From: Mermis nigrescens
Taxonomy: Eukaryota; Nematoda; Enoplea; Mermithida; Mermithidae
DNA: 64,000 bases
Assembly (NCBI GenBank): GCA_036768485.1
Contig: JAVLUZ010000154.1
Coordinates: 34,999,051-35,063,050, forward strand
Direction of reading: 5' to 3'
Shown here one piece after another: positions 32,501-42,060 of the stretch. Numbering within the stretch: position 1 is the stretch's first letter; every line of letters starts with the position of its first letter. Under the pieces are notes generated by a model. That model ran no database searches and was not told where the DNA came from. It worked only from the letters and a program-made list of their open reading frames with translations. Position numbers and translations under genes: made by a program.

Positions 32501-35500
32501 GGGGCGGTACCTCTAATGGGGGGGCGGAACCCTGATCTTGGGCGGAAAAATTAGCCGTTTTAACCCGAAAATCGCTAAAAATCGCTCAAAAATCCTTAGT
32601 TTTGCGCTCTATTTTGGGCCGATGGGGGCGGCCGCCCCTGAATATGAGATTTAGTCAGCATATTGCAATCGCTGTATTATTTATGATTGTGTAACACAAG
32701 TTATTCAAGCTTTCTGAGTCGAGTTTTATGTGTAAATTCAGCCAAAAACTCATAAAAATTTTGGCGTTTCGCGCCACTTCTTGTGAAGCGTGTGGGTCAC
32801 GGATAACAGACTAGTTATATTTAAAAACGCATATATGTATTATAGTATACTTGTATATTACATGTACAAAAAAATTTTTCGCTCGTACAAAGAATTCAGG
32901 AGATCTTTGTACATGTATATACAAAGAGGCTCGTACAAAAAAACAACAAGTCTAGCCCAAAAAATTTTTGAAAAGTACCTTTTCGGCTAAAAACGATGGG
33001 TACGCGTCTAAAACGCTGTTTTTTGACGTTTCCGTCAATGCTAGTTCTTTTTAGAACATTAGGACATTTAAACAATTTCGAAAAATCGAAAAATTGATTA
33101 AAATAAAGTCAAAAAATGTGTATATGGCGCGAAGCGCCGAAAATTTCAGTAGTACATGTCGCCCAACTACGATCAGTGTGGGCGCATAGCGCCTATGCTC
33201 TAACATACCTAAGTTAGTGCACTTGCACTTTAATCAATAAACTGATAAATTTCGTTAGATAATTTACTTTTAATACTGATTATTTGATAATTTTTTGTCT
33301 ATTCCCATTTCCCAACCTATTTGTTAATAATTAATTTTAATTTATTTATTCCATAGCTATTTATTTAATTTGTTCATCCTAAAGCTTAAAGCTTGTTTAC
33401 ATCTTTTCATTCCTTCACAGTAAAGTTTTCTGCGAACATAAAAAACTTTTCGCAATTACATGTGCAGTAGATTTCCATACTTCTAGGTCCTGATAGCTTT
33501 GCACTGCTTCTTGCGCAGAATCAGATGTTTCACCTGGTTCACCGGCTTCTGTCAAACGACTTGCCAATTTCTTTCCAAAAAGATCGGTATCAAAATGAGT
33601 TTCTTGAACAAAAATTTTCTGCTTTCTCAAGTTGCATCCTTAGATTCAGTTTTACTACACTTTAAATCATATCGATAATAATTACATCTCTTTCAATTTC
33701 CGTTCTAGGTCACTATAGACCAGAGCTTCGTGCAGAAAGACATGACTGTCATAAAGGTGGCGTAGTTTTCCCACAAATTTGTTATAAAATGGTTCTGCCT
33801 ATAATTCTTGACAGCTGCCTGGAAAAGTATTCGTGTTCTCAAGAAAGCATCGCATTATTTGCCAGAAAAGATTATTCCAGCCACTATCATAGACCACCAC
33901 TATTATTAGTATTTTCCTCTTCTGAAACAATATCATCTTCATTAAAAGCGTCGTCCGATTTTGTTACCCCATGTACTAATTTCTCATGTCTATTCAGCGA
34001 TTGCGTGTTTAGTAACTCCTTATTACATGTGTCACAGTGCTTGGTCATTTTCGTAAATTTGTGCATTTCGTGTGCAGTTAGTTCTTTTATAGACTGCACA
34101 TGTATGCACATTTTCCTTCACATTTCGCACATTTTACGCCACATTTTGCTCAGAAAGGTCACATTCTTGAATGTGTTCTCCACATTCCAAATTGTGCTGA
34201 TCACATTCGGCAATCCTACTTCACATTTTACACAAAAAACGCCCTAATCAACACATTCATAGCTGCGCAAGATCAAACTTTCAGAGGGATGAAAGCCAAA
34301 AATTGGTAGATAGCTAAGTGCTGCGTAAAAACGGTTATATAGCCTTTTTGGGCTCTGAAAATTAGCTATATAGTCTTTTTAGGCGCAGAAAACTATCTAT
34401 ACAGCCTTTGTGGACTTAAAAACATAGCTATATAGCCTTTTTGGACTAAAAATAGCTATTAAGCCCTTTTGGAGTCAAAAAAGTAGCTATGTATCATTTT
34501 GAAACTCAGGAAAAGCAACAAAATGGCATTTCTGAGCCCATACGGTATTTTTCTGAGTCCAAAAAAAGGCTATATAGCTAATTTTCTGAGCCCAAAAATG
34601 ATAGAAAGCAATGCTTTTTCGGCCAAAATGGCTGTATAGCCATCAGTTTTTCAGAGCTCAGGGAAGTAACACTCCCTCTCACCCCCATGCTCTTGTATGA
34701 ACACATTCCACAAAAAAGCGTAGCCTTAGTGTACATTTTACGCGTTTCTTGAGATTATTCACTAAATTCCTGAAGATTATAGTCAAATCTCCCAAGTGAT
34801 GATCATTTTAGCGAAATTGTACTTTTTGAGTGTATGTATTACCTCACATTCAGTATTTTCATCCTCACATTTTGTTTTGTATTCAACTTATTCATGAATA
34901 TGTTCTTAACGTTCTACACATTTATCCTCACATTTAGCACATTCCGTGAAAAACTTTGAGCGTTTTACTTTGGTGTGCACTTTCATGAAAACTAAGCCAG
35001 TCGTGAAAGTTACGTCAGCATTTTAGCTTTTAAACTTTTACCACCATTTTTGTTATTTTTTGTTTTTCCCATGGCTTTTCTCGGTGGGCTTTACAGACGC
35101 TCGAGCTGCAGCACTAATATTCACTACTGGAAAAATTGTCGTGACTGGTCTCAGATCAGAATCGGAGATAGGCAGATTTTTCAAAAAGATTATGTATTTG
35201 CTCAACATTTTCACTTTATGTGAATAAAAAACCAGACATTGCGTTTTATGTACGTTTAAGAAGAAATAAACTCTGGCAATGTACTGCGCATGTAATTGCG
35301 ATAAGTTTTTTATGTTCGCTGAAAAGTTTATCATGAATGAATGGAAAATTATTTCAAAAAAATTAATTATCAAATAATTAGTATTAAAACTAAATTATCA
35401 AACGAAATTTATCAGTTTATTAATTAAAGTGCAAGTGCATTAATTTAGGTATGTTGAAGCATAGGCGCTATGCGCCCACACTGATCATGTTTGGGCGACT

Positions 35501-37970
35501 GCCAAAGATGAGCTAAAAACGCTTAAACAGGCCCATTTTTACAATTTTCCAAATAATTGTCAATTCTGGGAGTTCGCAGTTATTTTGCGAGGGGGTCAGT
35601 TGCCATTCTGGGGGTCAAAACCCCCAAACCCCTCCAAGAACACGCTTTAGCTAAACCATTTTTTGTTTCGGAATATAAAACTTTGTCAGTATATGAAGAA
35701 AACATAGCAGATTTACTTTGTAAAGTTTTACATTGTCAAATTTTACAATTCGCGCGTAATGTGCTTCTATGTGATTACTAGAGACCGGATTTTTAGGTGC
35801 TAGCTCCTGAAAGCTCTATTTTGTGAAGATCTTTTCACAGTTTGAGCCTGTTTTGCACCTTATTTGACTCTGAAAACGGCTATACTTTCCACTTATTATT
35901 GACTGTTTGCACCTTATTGGCCGATGCTTTGCACCTATCTGGCCCACTTTTTGCACCTAAAAATCCGGTCTTTAGTGATTACATCATTTGTTGAATCTAA
36001 AAATAATATTCACTACATTCGACTGAAACTTTTTGTTGCATTTTAATTTTAACTACTTCCAAACCGTGATCAATGAAGTTTTTAAATTTCTGAATGTTCA
36101 AAGGTCGCTTTTGTACTCTTTGGACTCAATAAAACCCCCGAAGAAAAAGATTGCACTCCGTTAAGTCGGAAGAATAAGGTGGCTAATGCATGAAAAGCGA
36201 TTCACGACTCAACCTGTGTTAGCCTCCTCATTCTTCTGATTTAACGATCTGCCAATTTTTTCCGGGCTGGGTTTATTGAACCCCAAGTTCGGACGAAGAG
36301 CCCCTTAATTATTTAGGGCTTAGAAAATTTCTTTATTCATGATTTCGATGAACTTGTGGCCAAAATGCACCGGAAACTTTTGTTTAAGCATAATAGACGT
36401 TAATTGAAGCTCAAAAAAATGTTGTGATCTGGTAGAAGTGCATTACTTGCGAATCGTAAAACTTGACAATGTCAAACTTTGTAGAATAAAACTTTATGTT
36501 TATTGTTATCCTGGCAGCGTTTGATACGTGGTCCACCCTTTACTTTAAAACTCGTCTCAAATAGAAAAATTAATTGGAAGCAGTGTTTTTTTTTGTACAA
36601 AGGTCCGTTTTGTACATGTACAAAGATGGTCCCCCAAAAGTCTTTGTACATTTTGTACATCACAAACTTTTGTGTACTATACTATAGTACAGTAGCGATT
36701 TTAGTGTGGTTAAACGGGGTTTTCGATCTTTGGTAGTGTATTATAGCTAATTTCTGGGTTTCTGACGCCAAAAATACTAAAAATTATCTGAAAACGGCGC
36801 GAAGCGCCGAAAAATGTTGACATTTTTCCATTCTAAATGCAAATTCTGCCATTTTAAAGATATATAGGACAAATAATTTATCAGTTCGGAGCGAAGCGCC
36901 GAAAATTGTGGGAATTTTACATCTTTTTACAGTTTTTGTCTTCCTAAAAATCTTTGTACATTTTGTACACACAAAATTTTTGGGCACTATAATATGGTAT
37001 AGCAGCGACTTTAGTGTGGTAAAAACAGAGTTCTCCAACTTTTCATAGTGTGTTTTAGCTAATTTCTGGGTTTCTGACGCCAAAAAATACTAAAAATTAT
37101 CTGAAAACGGCGCGAAGCGCCGAAAAATGTTGACATTTTTCCATTCTAAATGCAAATTCTGCCATTTTAAAGATATATAGGACAAATAATTTATCAGTTC
37201 GGAGCGAAGCGCCGAAAATTGTGAGAATTTTACATCTTTTTTACAGTTTTTGTCTTCCAAAAATCTTTGTACATGTACAAAGACGGTCCCGAAAATGTCT
37301 TTGTACATCGGGAAAAATCTTTGCCGAGTACAAAAAAAACCGTGATTGGAAGGTGCTTAAAAATTGCTTGGTATGCTCTTCATTTTCGCAACGTTTTTAC
37401 AATAATAAATTTTATTGTAAAATTTTTAAATTAATTATAATGCAGGTAATATTATTATTAATAGTTAATAAGGCATTAATTTTGTATGGCGCAAAAGGAA
37501 GTGCTGATATTTTGTATGTTTCATACAAGAACAAAAAAATGGTTGTTATTTCTCACATTTCTCTTGTTATGCAGCCGCAACTAACGATGGTTGTTGTTTT
37601 GCAAATTCGATGGAAATAAGAGGACGATAGTTCATTGTTTATGATGTCTGTGCAAGGTTTATCTTGTAGTGTGAAAGTATTGGAAAAGAGCTGTATTTGA
37701 CTTGAATAGACGAAAGACCAGTTGCATAAAATTAAGAATTAATTTTTAATTAGCTTTTGATTACTAGGGATAATTTGACTCGTTAGTGCGAGTTAAAAAA
37801 TACGTTCTAATGCTTGCAAACTGTAAATTGCGTCTAGTTTTACAGTGAGGGTTGCTTAAGAATAGATTGTCATATTTTTAGGATTTGACGTAATTGCCGC
37901 CATGAGAGATCAAGGATTGCTCAAGCCTCTTGTTGATGGTTGCTCAAAGGACAGAAATAGGAATTTTTAG
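29365..37970 (+). CDS. Glutaredoxin gene, two coding exons identified (join 29365-29572, 37882-37970)
   Basis: Glutaredoxins are thioredoxin-fold, glutathione-dependent oxidoreductases that reduce disulfides or mixed glutathione disulfides. The joined exons give 98 residues: beta strand PVVIYSK, active site CGYC (residues 14-17), the cis-proline loop as YVP (57-59; TVP is usual), PQIFI, the GG-F-D motif (69-72) formed across the splice junction, and a C-terminal helix ending at a TAG at 37968-37970. Both active cysteines are present, so the dithiol class is expected. Exon phase is consistent: the first exon ends with one base of a glycine codon (G|GTAATT) and the second starts GA after TTTTTAG. 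The first exon begins GTG directly after a TTTAG acceptor, so an upstream exon with the ATG is missing from this model. An alternative start inside the window was looked for and not found. The 8.3-kb intron is mostly transposons. Confidence 0.9.
29890..30366. repeat. Minisatellite arm 1, unit about CAACAGCCCCACCAATCC
   Basis: Roughly two dozen 15-19-bp units of CCCAACAGCCCCACC with variable TC-rich joints. It is the inverse complement of the array at 30875-31318. The resulting Pro/Ser/Gln-rich or Gly/Leu-rich frames (for example 29863-30111 plus and 29984-30367 minus) are artefacts of the repeat. Confidence 0.95.
30367..30874. other. Spacer between the convergent minisatellite arms
   Basis: About 510 bp, AT-rich, with a 'GACCCCCAGAATTATATTTT'-type MITE trace near 30430. 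No gene was recognised. It would be the loop if the arms paired. Confidence 0.6.
30875..31318. repeat. Minisatellite arm 2, unit about GGTGGGGCTGTTGGGAA
   Basis: Roughly two dozen 15-19-bp GTGGGGCTGTTGGGA units. The central part (30895-31080) is more homogeneous (GGGAAGGTGGGGCTGTT) than the flanks, as expected of recent local expansion. Confidence 0.95.
32068..32948. mobile_element. MITE of the CACTGTTTTTTGTACGA family with a nested MITE
   Basis: The left end CACTGTTTTTTGTACGATAC and the right end GCTCGTACAAAAAAACAAC are recognisable relatives of 17831-18570 and 38129-38874. Candidate flanks GGTCAAGC and AGTCTAGC are 6 of 8 identical. It is interrupted by 32473-32640. Confidence 0.7.
32473..32640. 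mobile_element. 168-bp MITE of the CAGTGGCGGATC family
   Basis: It starts CAGTGGCGGATCCAGGATTT and ends GGGGGCGGCCGCCCCTG. Flanks TATATGAG (32465-32472) and AATATGAG (32641-32648) match at 7 of 8 positions. The uninterrupted target is seen in the sister MITE at about 18227. Confidence 0.85.
33680..34111 (-). pseudogene. C2H2 zinc-finger protein relic inside the long-TIR element
   Basis: The minus-strand frame 34111-33887 contains one standard finger, CDTCNKELLNTQSLNRHEKLVH in C-x2-C-x12-H-x5-H spacing (positions about 34040-33975), then an acidic SEEEN stretch. A +1 shift near 33890 opens a second coding-like frame, 'YDSGWNNLFWQIMRCFLENT', then an in-frame TAG (33799-33801), then 'AEPFYNKFVGKLRHLYDSHV' to a TAA near 33682. 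The composition and continued frame argue for a once-coding sequence with one shift and one stop. It could be the element's transposase or a captured host gene. The plus-strand frame 33789-34247 is its shadow. Confidence 0.55.
34325..34660. repeat. Minisatellite, unit about 35-42 bp (AGCTATATAGCCTTTTTGG)
   Basis: About eight degenerate units of TAGCTATATAGCCTTTTTGG plus 'GACTCAAAAA'-type joints. The central units are direct, and the last ones (34555-34650) are inverted (AAAAAAGGCTATATAGCTA), so the array can fold back. It lies inside the 33159-35499 element. Confidence 0.8.
35500..35778. repeat. Fragment of the 'GGGGGTC' repeat family
   Basis: 'TTTTGCGAGGGGGTCAG' and 'CTGGGGGTCAAAACCCCC' at 35585-35635 match 1980-2060. 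The rest is anonymous. Confidence 0.5.
35779..35974. mobile_element. 196-bp hAT-like MITE with near-perfect ends
   Basis: The ends TAGAGACCGGATTTTTAGG and the complement of TAAAGACCGGATTTTTAGG are 21 of 22 identical. They are flanked by a perfect 8-bp duplication GTGATTAC (35771-35778 and 35975-35982). TTTGCACCT recurs inside. TAGAG fits YARNG. Confidence 0.92.
36040..36230 (-). pseudogene. Mariner-type transposase remnant
   Basis: On the minus strand from about 36182, the frame reads PPYSSDLTECNLFLRGFY, then a stop, VQRVQKRPLNIQKFKNF. This is the mariner/Tc1 motif H-P-P-Y-S-P-D-L-x-P-C/S-D-F/Y-x-L-F. The position that normally holds the last catalytic aspartate is an asparagine (TECN) here, and in-frame stops follow, so it is dead. 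Flanking sequence (36000-36470) may hold more of it, but I could not extend it reliably. Confidence 0.65.
36581..37344 (+). mobile_element. 764-bp hAT-like MITE with recent internal duplication
   Basis: It starts CAGTGTTTTTTTTTGTAC and ends GTACAAAAAAAACCGTG. A perfect 8-bp duplication ATTGGAAG flanks it (36573-36580 and 37345-37352). Inside, a block of about 190 bp at 36757-36945 recurs almost unchanged at 37060-37255. Confidence 0.93.
37353..37881 (+). other. 3' end of the glutaredoxin intron
   Basis: No element was recognised. The stretch runs to the TTTTTAG acceptor before exon B, and the frame at 37221-37619 is mostly intronic AT-rich sequence. Confidence 0.5.
37882..37970 (+). CDS. Glutaredoxin exon B (C-terminal)
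   Basis: Acceptor 'TCATATTTTTAG' ends at 37881. The exon completes a GGA glycine and encodes 'FDVIAAMRDQGLLKPL', the usual G-G-x-D then amphipathic helix of glutaredoxins, followed by a charged tail 'VDGCSKDRNRNF' and TAG. The frame fits exon A exactly. It is too short for a plain ORF scan and would be missed without the fold in mind. Confidence 0.88.
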
Positions 37971-38128
37971 ATTAGTGAAATATATCCTTCTCGCATAAAT
38001 AACTAAGTTTTCTTCTAATTGTACTATTTTACAACTTTTGGTAGTGTGAAATCTGAATTACAGTCATGAATAATTGTGTGCACGTACAAACTATGTACAT
38101 ACATAGGTACCTCTTAATGTATAGGTAC

Positions 38129-38874
38129 CACTGTTTTTTTTTGTACGAGCCTCTTTGTACATGTACAAAGATCCCCGGAAAAAGTCTTTGTACGAGCGAA
38201 AATTTTTTTGTACATATTACGTATAGATATTCAATTGAATGTATACATTTTTACATACTACTAGATTGTTATCCGTGACCCGCACGCTTCGCAAAAGGTG
38301 TAACTTTGTCCTAAATTCAGCTGGTTATATTAGTTCGGCCCGAAACGCCAAAATTTTCATGAGACTTAGGTTGAAATTACACATAAAATTCGACTCAGCA
38401 AGTTAAAATGACTTGTGTTACACAATTATAAATAATAAGCGGTTGCAATGTGCTGACTGAATCTCATAATAGACACCAATCTGCTTATGAATTTAATGCA
38501 ACGCGAAGATAAAAGAGTCAATTTTATCTTCAAACGGCAGAAAACAGTGCAAAGTTGTTTAATAGTTCTTTTTTCTGCATAAAATCTTTATAAAACAGTG
38601 GAAATAGATGTAAAAGATGCTTCAATCTGTACAAAGATGCTTACAGATAGATTTTGGAGTGTTTAATGCCCGCGCCTGGAGCTAAATAGAATGTAATTAT
38701 GATAGTCGGCGCGAAGCGCCGAAAATTTTTAGAAATTTTGCTTAAAAATACTCCAAAAAACGTTAAAATTACTATTACTTTGCCCCAAAAAGTCTTTGTA
38801 CATTGTACAAAGATGGCTCCGAAAATCTTTGTACGAGCCTCAAAATCTTTGTCTCGTACAAAAAAAAAACAGTG
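38129..38874. mobile_element. 746-bp hAT-like MITE (CACTGTTTTTTTTTGTACGAG)
   Basis: It starts CACTGTTTTTTTTTGTACGA and ends GTACAAAAAAAAAACAGTG. A perfect 8-bp duplication ATAGGTAC flanks it (38121-38128 and 38875-38882). It is inverted relative to 17831-18570 and colinear with it. Subterminal TGTACATGTACAAAGA palindromes lie near the left end, and GGCGCGAAGCGCC is near 38707. Confidence 0.93.
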
Positions 38875-38882
38875 ATAGGTAC

Positions 38883-39328
38883 CCTTACTTTGAATGACCT
38901 GGCGATTTTCTTTTAATCTATTTTTTAAGTTAGTGCGTGGAATTCGCTTGGCAAGCTACTCGATTAACGCAACCGAAATATAAGAAATTTCCTACCTACT
39001 CCAGCGAGCAAGGGAAGAATGGAGTGCTAAAGTAATAAGGAAATTAGTTTTCCGAGCGAATTCTAGAATTAGTTTAAAAAACCGCACAGGACCCTCATTC
39101 GGAGCAAGGTTGTCATACTTGTGAGCTTTTTTCTCCAGTAGAATTCATAACAGCCTGCCATTTTAGATTTTTGCCAGATCATAAAGCGTTCATGCAGCTG
39201 TTTCGTTCTTTTATGGGCTAAGCTGGTTGAATAACTGGCAACTAAACAGCCTGACAACATTATAGGTACCTATACCTGAAGTGGTGCTATTTTGTTGCGT
39301 GCTTAGACATATGTGATTAAGATGATTG
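38883..39328. other. Anonymous sequence
   Basis: No gene was recognised; small minus frames (39069-39260 and 39211-39408) carry no domain. Confidence 0.4.
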
Positions 39329-39655
39329 TGTCCCAACATGGCCACCAGTCCCAACCATACGTGGGCAGCAAAAAAATTCTGGGGGTTGCAAGATTTTTTG
39401 AAGGTCAAAAAATGGCCTTAAAAATTGTGGTATGGCGATAAAAACACCATTTTTCGACGTTTCTCATCAAGCACTATTCATTGGCATCAAAAAATTGCGA
39501 AAAAAATTTTCAAAAAATGAATTCTGGGGGTATTTTGGTTTCTGGGGGTGCATACCCCCCACGTCCAGGTGTGGTCCCAACACGGCCACCAAAATTCCTA
39601 ACACAGCCAGCGTCCCAACAAAGCCACTGTCTCAACAAGGCCACTCACTGTATTT
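39329..39655. repeat. Minisatellite arm, unit about TCCCAACATGGCCACC
   Basis: GTCCCAACATGGCCACCA-type units at 39329-39355 and 39574-39655 are split by the MITE 39356-39573. They face the complementary units TGTTGGGACGATGGCC at 40105-40190, giving the same convergent arrangement as inside 29740-31862 with a related unit. Confidence 0.7.
39356..39573. mobile_element. 218-bp hAT-like MITE (CATACGTGGGCAGCA family)
   Basis: It starts CATACGTGGGCAGC and ends ACGTCCAGGTGTG, flanked by a perfect 8-bp duplication GTCCCAAC (39348-39355 and 39574-39581). It is nearly the same as 58059-58305. Confidence 0.92.
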
Positions 39656-39799
39656 TAATCAGCTAAGTAGGTATCAATAGTTAATTACAGGAAGGTAATT
39701 AGGCATGGATATACATGTGGGAGCAATTAAATTGATGACTAAAGCTAGTTTTTTACATGCATAAAGAATTTTGCATGCAACGAAGCATTGTTTTGCACT

Positions 39800-40080
39800 G
39801 TGGTCGGGTTGTACACGTTGGGCGCATCGGAAACATTCAGCACCGAAAGTCATTCTGGGGGAGATGCAGAAGCAAAATTTTTCAAAGGTCAAAAAATGGT
39901 CTTCAAATGGTGGTATGGCTAAGAAAACACCATTTTTCAACGTTCCTCATCGAGCACTATCCATTGGCATCAAAAAATCGCGAAAAAAAGCAGAAGAATT
40001 TTAAAAAATTGAATTCTGGGGGTATCCGAACTTCTGGTGGGTGCATACTCCCCAACCCAACCCCCACGCCCACGTGTGGT
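39800..40080. mobile_element. MITE copy of the CATAC-TGGGC family, ends uncertain
   Basis: Left-end-like CACGTTGGGCGCATCGG (39808) and 'CAGCACCGAAAGTCATTCTG', the internal 'TCATCGAGCACTATCCATTG' and right-end-like CCCCCACGCCCACGTGTG (40060-40078) are in family order. No 8-bp duplication could be paired. Confidence 0.6.
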
Positions 40081-40104
40081 GGTGACCTTGTTAAGACATT
40101 GGTT

Positions 40105-40200
40105 TGTTTGGACGGTGGCCGTATTGGGAATTTTGGTGGCTGTGTTGGGACGATGGCCGTGTTGGGACTGGTGGCCATGTTGGGACGTTACCATTAAGAT
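40105..40200. repeat. Minisatellite arm complementary to 39329-39655
   Basis: Units of GGTGGCCGTGTTGGGAC with length variation, about five copies, ending at 'TGGGACGTTACC'. The orientation is inverse to the left arm. Confidence 0.7.
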
Positions 40201-40389
40201 GATAGGTAACATTGTCACCTATCAACTTTTTAAAAAAGTGCACTAGAGGGATGGCCGTCTAAAACACGATAAAACTACGTAGCTTGAAGCGTATAAGCCA
40301 GTCCGAACGATTGACTGTACATACTCACTGAGTACAATTTTTATATGGCATCAAATTCCAGAAAATGGGGTCATTAGCAGATGTGTTCT

Positions 40390-40560
40390 TGGGGGTTTGA
40401 TCCCCTTCCCCCATAATCGCGACTGACCCCCGCAAAAATGCTGCGACCCCCCAGAATTGTCGATTTTTTGTAAGTTATAAGAAGTGCCGTTTTTAGCTCA
40501 TTTTTAGCTAAAAATCTCAATTTTTCCGGCGCTTGGCGCCATATGCACATTTTTTGACTA
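40390..40560. repeat. Inverted copy of the 'GGGGGTC' repeat family
   Basis: 'GGGGGTTTGATCCCC', 'CTGACCCCCGCAAAAATG' and 'CCCCCCAGAATTGTCGATTT' are the reverse-complement order of 1980-2060 and 35560-35635. It ends in a CCGGCGCTTGGCGCC hairpin (40526). Confidence 0.6.
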
Positions 40561-40629
40561 TATTTTGTTCCATTTACTCAATTTTTTCAAATTAAGCACT
40601 TTCTGTGCTATCCGTTGCTGATTTTTAGG

Positions 40630-42045
40630 CATAGTACCACTTCCTCGAATGTCCCATCTCTTCGAAAGTCCCACATCTTCGAACGTTCCATAGACTTGAG
40701 ATCATGTTCAGGCTCATAACCGGAGAAGTTGGCAGAAAAAACAAGACAGAAACACGTTTAGCACCCTTAATTTTTGACTTTACACCTCGAGAAAAAGCTG
40801 AATGTTGATATAGATGAACACAATTTGCTGTGACGTGTATTTCTCAGAAAGTACGTTATTTCTATTCTATTTGACTTATACCGACTTCTACAACGAAGAA
40901 ATCGTCGAACAATGAAAGGGACAAAAATGTATTTTTATACTATCCACCACATTGTAAACTTTGAAAATCTGAACCTAACTCCCCATTGAGTGTAAAGAAG
41001 TTCGGTTTGGACCAGTTTGTAGCCCTGAAATCGTAGAACGTTTGTGCGTGGAAAACTTTTGTTCCGCAAAATATTTAAAATATTGACCAATCAAAAAGGG
41101 TAAGAAAACGTGTTTTTGCCCTATGTGACTCCCCTGATTTCGAACTTTAAACCTCTATAAGTAATTCAATATTCCGTTTTTTAAACGCGGTTTGCTGTGA
41201 CGTGTAGCCCTTAAAACGTACTTATAACCGGAGAAGTTGGCGAAGAAATTTTAGACAAAAATTGTTCTTTACACCACTACTAAAGTGTAAAGTTTGAACC
41301 CGAGATGTAACTCCGTATTGAGTGTAAAAAAGTTCCCTAGTAAGCAGGAAGTAGCCCAGCCTAGTACATTTCTATCAGAATAAATTTCTTGGGACTCATA
41401 ACTGGAGTTGGCAGACATTTTAGTTGCAAAAGGGTGACTAAAATCTATCTTAACACTCCTAGATTTTTACATTCACTCGAGAACTAGAACGATATTCAAA
41501 AATCAAAAAATATCATTTTTAGAGAATTAGACTCTCCTCAATTCTATAATATTAAATTGTATTAGGCGTTCACGTTGGATTGTCCAAAAATGGTCCTCGA
41601 AAACCGTCAAAATTTTTTATGTTATAACGTTACGCCGAAGCTTTACACGCTCATTACAAAGTCGGTATTGAATGTAAACAAAAATAAAAGAGCTCTTCGA
41701 GTTTTTTATTATCTATCTTTAAAAAAGCGGCACCTCCCAAAATCCTAAAATTGTTCAGTGTTTAGGGGCTCAACTTTTAGGCGTACCCAAGTATATTCTA
41801 GGTACGCGCTAAGGCGCTACCTATGATTATCTTCTGAAAAATAAGACAAAAAAGGGGACACGCAAGTGATAGCATGAATCGCTACGCGATGAATTAGGAT
41901 TTCCGAAGAAGTGAGACATTCGATGAGTTGGGACATGTGATGAGATAAGACAATCGAAGAAGTGGAAATTTCGAATAAGGGATGGGACATTCGATCGGGT
42001 AGGAATTTCGGAGAGGTGGGACATTCGAACAAGTGGGGCACAACC
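40630..42045. mobile_element. Element of the 'TTTACACTC' repeat family with terminal inverted minisatellites
   Basis: The left edge has TCCTCGAATGTCCCATCTC-type units (40643-40690). The right edge has the complementary GGGACATTCGATCGGG-type units (41910-42035). The interior (40700-41815), with recurring GTGTAAA/TTTACAC words, is colinear with about 59885-61900. 'CCAAGTATATTCTAGGTACG' near 41788 matches 61876. Flanking 'GATTTTTAGG' and 'GATTTTTAAGG' may be a degraded duplication. No coding domain was recognised. Confidence 0.65.
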
Positions 42046-42060
42046 GATTTTTAAGGCCAT

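Larger units (their letters stand above)
33159..35499 (-). mobile_element. 2.3-kb DNA element with long terminal inverted repeats and zinc-finger coding relic
   Basis: Outer ends GTCGCCCAA lead into at least 130 bp of closely matching inverted arms: 33159-33300 versus 35345-35499, sharing 'GATCAGTGTGGGCGCATAGC' and 'TGCACTTGCACTTTAAT'. Homology resumes further in (33415-33475 versus 35268-35325, 'GCAATTACATG..CAGTA'), so the ancestral arms were about 240-300 bp. The interior carries a minus-strand zinc-finger relic and a minisatellite. I found no target duplication (AGTACATG versus TGCCAAAG), and no superfamily can be assigned. Confidence 0.75.

Noticed and set aside
33789..34247. 152-residue plus-strand open frame
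   Set aside because: It is antisense to the better supported C2H2 zinc-finger relic.
34100..34260. Extra cysteine/histidine-rich fingers upstream of the zinc-finger relic
   Set aside because: The region is built of repeated GAATGTG/CACATTT words that mimic Cys codons. Stops break every frame and the spacing does not fit C2H2.
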